From: Anthopleura xanthogrammica
Taxonomy: Eukaryota; Cnidaria; Anthozoa; Actiniaria; Actiniidae
Direction: 5' to 3'
Length of the DNA stretch: 64,000 bases
Assembly: GCA_964019055.1 (NCBI GenBank)
Contig: OZ025224.1
Location: 8,078,694 to 8,142,693, forward strand
The notes under the pieces were generated by a model. The model saw only the letters and a program-made list of their open reading frames with translations, made no database searches and had not been told where the DNA came from. Both the position numbers and the translations under genes were made by a program. This document shows, piece by piece, positions 57,982 through 64,000 of this stretch (positions are counted from its first letter, which is position 1; each line of letters starts with the position of its first letter).

Positions 57982-60900
57982 TCAATTTAGGGTTTTCGCG
58001 TGACCGTTGTCTTTTAAAAGTCTTGCAAAAATTCCGTCACTCTTGGACGCGAGAACGCGAGGGCTGTCGTCTTCAACAATGCGACCTCCATCAAGAACCA
58101 CCACCCTATCATAGTCGATGATGGTGTTGAGTCGATGTGCTATGGTCAGCACAGTGCAGTCGGAAAACTTGTCTCTGATGACTTGTTGGATAAGCTGATC
58201 TGTTCTGTAGTCCACGTTTGCTGTTGCTTCGTCCAGTACGAGGATCTTACGTCTTTGGAGCAGTGCACGAGCAAGACACAGCAGTTGACGCTCCCCAACA
58301 CTGAAACCCGATCCTTCCTCTCCCAAAGCGTATCTTAGTAGACCATCAAGTTTACTAACACAATTCAAGAGCTGTACCTTTTTCAAAGCTGTCCAGATTT
58401 CGTCTTCAGTGAATTGGTCAAATGGATCTAGATTCGTCTTTAAACTATCTTCAAACAGCACAGGTGATTGAGTAATGACAGCCATAGAACTACGAGCGTC
58501 TTGTACATTAATGGTACCAAGATCTATACCATCAATGATCACCTGACCTTGAGGATCTGGCATATAAAATAAGGCAGCTACGAGTGATGATTTGCCTGCT
58601 CCAGAACGGCCTGCGATACCAACCTTTTCTCGTGGTTGGACATCTAACTCGATGTCCTTTAGTATTGAAGATCCACCCTCAAAATAAGCCAAAGATACTC
58701 CACGCAGACTCAGAGCACCTTGATTGGGCCAGTTGGTTGGTACCTCAGATTGTCTGTCATATCCTGGTTCAGAGGGAAGTTTTGTGAAGGCTTGGACTCT
58801 TGCCACGGATACTAGTTCAGTTTCTGCCTGAGATGCATAGCGTAAAGCCACTGATGTTACCGATCTGACAGTCATTGCGTAGGACAGTAGCAGCCCAGTT
58901 GTAGCTGTTTGAAAAAAGTTATGTATATTAGCTAAAATATACGATACTTTGATTATTGTATCTTTAATGGGCCCCTAAAGGTCATTTCGTGGCCGCCCTT
59001 CCCATCCCGGTTGAGTTTGTTGAGAGTGACTGTTCGATTATGGTGGCCAAGCGTGATGCTCTAGCACTTGATGTTTGATGCATTCACTCCAGGTGATCTG
59101 ACTAGGCGCGCAAAGTATGATTCCCTGATCTGAAAAAGAATCAATCCCATCATCCAATTCGCTTGAGTTTCATGGCGGCCATCTTGAAAATAAGCTAAAT
59201 ATGAGCGACTTTCTCGCCGATAAATCTTTTCTTATTGAAAACGAGACACTCTAAATAACAGATAAAAGGATTTTCTTAAGGTTCAAAGCATCCTGGAGAT
59301 TGCCAAGGACCAAAGAGCAGCGTAAGATGTGGAAGTTTTAGTTAAATCCTGCCAAGGGATCGAGAAAGCTTTTCGGCAGCTTCATCGAGATCGTTTCAAC
59401 GGTAATTCTTGACTAAAAAACCATGAATAATAACCTAACCGATGAAAAAATATTCCTAGTCTCATCTAGACAACATATTCTTTGAAGTAGAAACATTTTG
59501 AGCCTTAAATCTTTGCCTAAATGACACTTCTCCTTGCATACTTGTACTTGTATGCTATTTTGTTTTGTTTAGATTTCCCCCTGTTCATCCATGATTGAGT
59601 TCGAAAAGACGCATGGGATTGATTCTTTTTCAGAAAAGTGATTCGTAATCTGATTGGCTAATGATAGTATAAGATATGGATAACATAATTCCAAGAGACC
59701 ATATACAATTTTAAACTTACCTAAGTCTAAAGAAAGCAGTAAACACCCTATACCTATTGATGTAACGAACAAACCCAAAAGTAGATCGACGTAAAGGGCG
59801 ATGTTTTGACGAGCAGTACACAATAAAGAAAATGCTCTGGTTTGCAGATTTTGAAACCTATGACATAAGAAAATGAATAAAGTTTATTAGCTTTAGCAAT
59901 GGTGGCCATGTTAGCAAGAACACTGCTGCAGCAGAGAAGTCGAATAAAAGTGTTTATTTTTGCACATCGCGGAGTTATTTCGATAGAAAAGTCAGCCGGG
60001 TACGAATAATTGACAAACGCCGGCATACCTTATCATATCTTATACGTTATTAGTAGACAGTGACCCAGCTGAGTTGACCTTCAGAACAAAATCCAGGTCA
60101 ACCAATCAGAATTGAGGATTCGACATCGTATTTTGATTAGCATTTCCCAATATTCTGCCAAGAGAATTTATGAAATACGAGTTCTTCCTTCTTTAAATTA
60201 ATCGCAAACGCTGTCGAACTCATGGCGGAATTTTATTTCAATCAACTAGAAAAGTCTACACTGTATACCTAAAAAATGCTCGAAAAATGCTAACCAAAAA
60301 TAGTGACCGATAATTCCTTTCGGGGAAGGCGATAAACTCAGCTGGACTGGTAGACAGCTTTGGATAACAATGGACTAGGAGCTTTACGTACATATTTCAC
60401 ATTTAGTTAGTGCAAACCAACCCATATGAGTACGTCCCTTGTGTATGGTGCACAGTAACATTGAGTGACATTAGACAAGATTGGGTCCTAGATTATGTCT
60501 TATTTAACATGATATTTGAACAATAGCTGGGTTTCAATCAGCTGATAAAAGTCTTTGAATCTCATTATCTGCTCCAAATGGTGGTCAACCACTGACCACC
60601 ATGTGCTGTCAGCCAGAAAGAATTCTATTGAAAACTTGTGATTCAGCTGATGAACATTCCGCACGATACAGGAAATGACGTCAAGTGAAACCCATCTATT
60701 AACAAATAAGCTAAGCCAACTTACGAACATACCTATAATATTTGTCCAAGCATGCAGTATCCATCTCTGATGTGTGAATGACTTCCAAACCCGACATGGT
60801 CTCCCCGATAAGCTCATAGATTGGACTGCATCGCATTGCTTCGATTCTTGATAACTGGCGGATAATCCTCAAGTACAAACAACAAAGGAATATGAAAATA

Positions 60901-63753
60901 GCTAATGTAGGGATGATGGCGATGAAAAACCAGATGTTCATGATGACTGTGAAACAGATAACTCCCAAAAAAGTCAGAAGACAGCAAGCAGCTATTATAA
61001 AGTCCAATGGCATTACATCATCGAGGGTTCCCATGTCTTTCGAGAAACGGTTCATTATTCGTCCAACTGGATTGGTATCGAAGAAGAACACTGGAGACTT
61101 CAGGACAGCGACTGTCATTTTATCATGAATCTTTTCGGATGACCGGATAAAGGCCAAGAAGGACAAAATGATGCGAGCAGATGTTAAAATACAGGAACCA
61201 CCGACAAGTGCAGCATAGACACCAAGAGTGGAAGGATTCCTTTGTTGTTTGTAGGGCATGGTAGCAACGACTTTTTGCCACCAGGCAGGAACGATGAGAG
61301 CGCCTACAATTAGAGGAATACGTAAAGTCAGTTTTATAAATCGTAATATCTGGTTCTCAGACCTTGACTGGTTTCTTGAAACACGACTCTCCATACTGTT
61401 CTTGGAATCACGTAGAGCTCTATATTTCTTTGCGAATGGCAAAATAAAAATTGACCATGAAATAATGAGAATAAGGAAATGAAAGGAAAGGTGACCGATT
61501 TGTCTAGGTAAAGGTCAAGGTAAAGGTAGACCTCATTTAACGTCGGTAATAACTTGAGGCCGACGGTGTGCTCATTTTAATCCCCTACCCCTCCATCAGT
61601 GCTTCGTTTTACCGGTATTCAAAGCTAGTTAATGCTACACGGAAAGAAGAAGAAGTCGAAACAAGCGGATGTGAGATCACTGGGAACCGAACTCGGGACT
61701 TCTTGCACCGAAGGCCACACTAGCCAAGTGTGCCATCCTTCCTCTACAATCATGGAAAAAATCATTGGAACGGTTAGCGCGCTTATACATTTTTGACTAT
61801 TTACTCTTTTATCTCCTTACTTCTTTGTTTTGCAGCCCCCCCCCCCCCCCCCCCCTCCGAAGCCATGTTGTGGATGAAATGAGTTACGTAGCACCTCGGA
61901 TATTGCCAAATCATGCCCTAGCTAACCCCAAAACAACATTGAAGTGGGGGAGAGGGGTACATTCTTTATTAACTCCTACATAACTGTTTCGTTCCAATAA
62001 TATTTTCCGAGATTGTAGCTAGGTATAATAAGACCTTTCCCCAATAGACCATTTCACGGTTGTCGACTACCAACCTCAGCCTCGATAGTGTGTAATATAT
62101 TCTTTAGAATTTGACTACAGCTCACGGGCATTTAAGGAATGTACACATTAACACTTAAAAATTCCATGGGCTTGAGTCAAATTCTAAAGAATAAATTACA
62201 CGCTATCGAAACTGAGGTTGATCGACGAGAACAGTGAAATGGTCTATTCGCTTGAGAGATCACGAAACAAAGACTCCAAATCGAACTTGAATGAGCACAT
62301 CAAGTCCACGTCTCGACTTGGAGCCGTTAATTGTTTCATGGTCACGAATTCGGGAAATTGTGTATTTTATTAGATGGACTACTTACCTTGAGAAGCTATG
62401 AAGAAGACAAACAGACACACGAGCAGTGGAGCTGGTAGCCCCACGCGCAAGTAATCCCAGCATAATCGCCATGATACAGTCCCTGATCCAGCTTCCTTGT
62501 CTTCGTCTTCTTCGATCATATCACGTCCAGTACGCTCATCGAAGTCATCTTGTAATGGCAATAGATTACTCGCATCAGTGGCCACACCTTTCAAATCAGC
62601 TGTTTTGTTATCTTCAAGCATTTCTCTGATAGATCTATCTTTACTGATGTGTTCATATGAACCATGGTCTACAATACGACCTTCCTTCAAGACAACGATC
62701 TCATCAGCTCGGTGAAGATGTTGCAGTTGATGTGTAACAAGGATTCGTGTTTTTCCAGAGAGTTCTTCACAAATGCATTTGTCAAAGATGTGTTTTCCAA
62801 CCTTGGCATCTACTGCACTTAGTGGGTCATCCAACAAGAAGATATCAGCATCTGAGTACACTGCACGTGCTAAGCTAACTCTAGCACGCTGACCACCACT
62901 TAGCCTGACCCCTCTTTGGCCTATCGTACTCAGGTCTCCTTTTGGAAACCGAAGGATGTCTTGAGATAAATCACAGACTTCTAAGGCTTTCTGATATCTC
63001 TTTTCCTGGTACACTTTACCAAATAAGATGTTATCACGAACTGTTCCTGTGAATATCCAAGGCATCTGACTCGCATAGGCTATTTGTCCCTTGGTGGAGA
63101 CGTTTCCTGATTTGATTGAAATCTGTTCTAAAATTGTCATAAGTAAACTGGATTTTCCGCTCCCTACAGGACCAATAACCATAAGTAATTGAGTGGGAGG
63201 GACATCTAGCGAAACATCGTTTAGTACGCATTGATTTGAATCATCTACCCAACCGCTGCATACTTGGGAAAGCATTACTGTGGGCTCGTGAATGCCACGT
63301 TTACCTTGATCTTGTTTATTTAATGATCCTTCAGTCTTTTCCAAGAAAGTGTGGCCTGACTTCTCGGAAGGTTCAGTGGGCTTCTCCACAAGCTTCTTAT
63401 TATGTTTTCCAAAATAATTCACTAAGTCTTTGAGGATTGATTTTTCGGTCGATTTTCTTTTTGAAGATGGTTTTCCCTTCACAGAACTCTGGTCAAATAA
63501 GTATTTTTCCATTCTAGAGATTGAAGCCAAGGCATCACTAATTACTATGGCGCCCATTGTTAATAAGGATGTTGTTCTGCTGATGTTGTCCAGTGTTAAA
63601 GCAATGGTAAAGATGTTCACGGAATTTACTTCAATGCCAGAGAATACCATCGTTACAACTGAAATTAGGGTTCCTGCTATCCAGAGACAGGACATTGTGA
63701 CTTCTGATATGGTTAGGATAAGGCACTTGAAGCGAAGGACACTCATCTCTTTC
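57982..63753 (-). CDS. ABCC4: ABCC4-like ABC transporter, copy C, 5'-partial at window edge
   Basis: Exons seen, in gene order: 63753-62387, 61303-60733, 59857-59721, 58904-57982 (TGA). They equal exons 3-6 of copies A and B; exon 3 is one codon longer and exon 6 two codons longer (the C-terminus ends GHAKTLN). Both NBDs carry all motifs (GPVGSGKSS/LSGGQ/LLDDPLSAVDA and GRSGAGKSS/FSVGERQL/LDEATANVD). NBD2 Walker A has Ser for the Thr of A and B. The membrane-domain parts are clearly more diverged than the NBDs. The exon 3 junction expects a phase-2 donor upstream. A candidate (TCCTG|GTGAGT, exon end at 63908) reaches the edge, but its translation does not resemble exon 2 of A or B, so the 5' structure is unresolved. 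Exons 1-2 should lie to the right of the window. Confidence 0.9.
60529..60693. mobile_element. MITE family E copy, uninterrupted (intron of ABCC copy C)
   Basis: GGGTTTCA ... TGAAACCC ends; inner ATCAGCTGATAAAAG and CAGCTGATGAACATTCC, CACTGACCACCATGTGCTGT in the middle. Serves as the empty-site reference for 9743-10130. Confidence 0.6.
61510..61745 (-). mobile_element. tRNA-derived SINE, type 3, minus strand (intron of ABCC copy C)
   Basis: Minus-strand head GGCACACTTGGCTAGTGTGG, B box GTTCGGTTCCCAG, GCTTGTTTCGACTTC and body with GCTTTGAATACCGG and GGCCTCAAGTTATTACC. A C-run lies just to its right at about 61837-61855. Confidence 0.55.
62045..62246. mobile_element. MITE with TAGACCATTTCAC ends (intron of ABCC copy C)
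   Basis: TAGACCATTTCACGGTTGTC and its imperfect complement GAACAGTGAAATGGTCTA; inner arms CTATTCTTTAGAATTTGA type. The terminal sequence resembles the nested element at 3257. Confidence 0.65.
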
Positions 63754-64000
63754 CTAGAATAAATATTTACAGTAAGATGAATTTGATGATACCACTTTTT
63801 TTCAGTATTTTTCTGCACATTTTTGAAAAAACCTGACAACCAAAGTTTCGAAAACGCTTCGAAAATCAGTAATGGATGAGGTTTTATCATGCAAGTCCAA
63901 AACTCACCAGGACAGAAGAATAATTACCATAGCTGGAAAGAACATGTTAAAGTCAGTAAAACTACCAAGTTTGAAGGAAGTGAGTTCAAAACTTGCGAAG

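Noticed and set aside
1..64000. CRISPR arrays, bacterial operons or phage-type systems
   Set aside because: Introns, SINEs and MITEs show animal nuclear DNA; the direct repeats are minisatellites without unique spacers.

Overview
This is a window of a metazoan nuclear genome. All multi-exon genes are split by GT-AG introns. The intergenic and intronic DNA is full of short tandem repeats, tRNA-derived SINEs and small inverted-repeat (MITE-like) elements. Protein content (SFI1, GMPS, DHRS7, ABCC4-type transporters and a C18orf21-like protein) and repeat style suggest a non-vertebrate animal, most likely an anthozoan cnidarian. That placement is inference; nothing seen here is diagnostic of a species.

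Layout, left to right. (1) 13-16946, plus strand: the 3' part of an SFI1-like centrin-binding-repeat gene, 30 exons reconstructed, entered mid-gene. (2) 18954-19565, minus: a single-exon C18orf21/UPF0711-like gene. (3) 20121-31331, plus: a complete 17-exon GMP synthase gene (701 codons), divergent from gene 2 across a 555-bp shared promoter region with a YY1-type motif at both start codons. (4) 34302-39544, plus: a 7-exon DHRS7-like short-chain dehydrogenase in which the catalytic Tyr position reads Ser. (5-7) 40629-46568, 48840-54743 and 57982 to beyond the right edge, minus: three tandem ABCC4-like ABC transporter genes, called A, B and C here. B is complete (1293 codons). A has lost the 3' end and splice donor of its first coding exon. 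C is cut by the window edge. Two orphan ABCC exons lie between B and C.

The genes have unrelated housekeeping or cell-biology roles (centrosome scaffold, purine synthesis, membrane reductase, efflux pumps), so no shared pathway is implied. The structure is in the ABCC cluster. The paralogs allow comparison of filled and empty sites, which dates several insertions after duplication: two MITEs with TTAA-type flanks in A, and a SINE with a 13-bp target duplication in B. The nucleotide-binding-domain exons look homogenised while the membrane-domain exons have drifted.

The non-coding fraction is itself informative. At least two MITE families share TAGACC...GGTCTA ends. Two cases of one MITE nested inside another can be resolved by comparison with uninterrupted copies. 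There are several long foldback elements, 73-, 75-, 82- and 92-bp minisatellites, long simple arrays, and two fragments of a non-LTR retrotransposon reverse transcriptase. I found no prokaryotic-type system, no CRISPR array and no rRNA or convincing functional tRNA gene. Exon coordinates come from reading splice sites and reading frame by eye; I could not run alignments.
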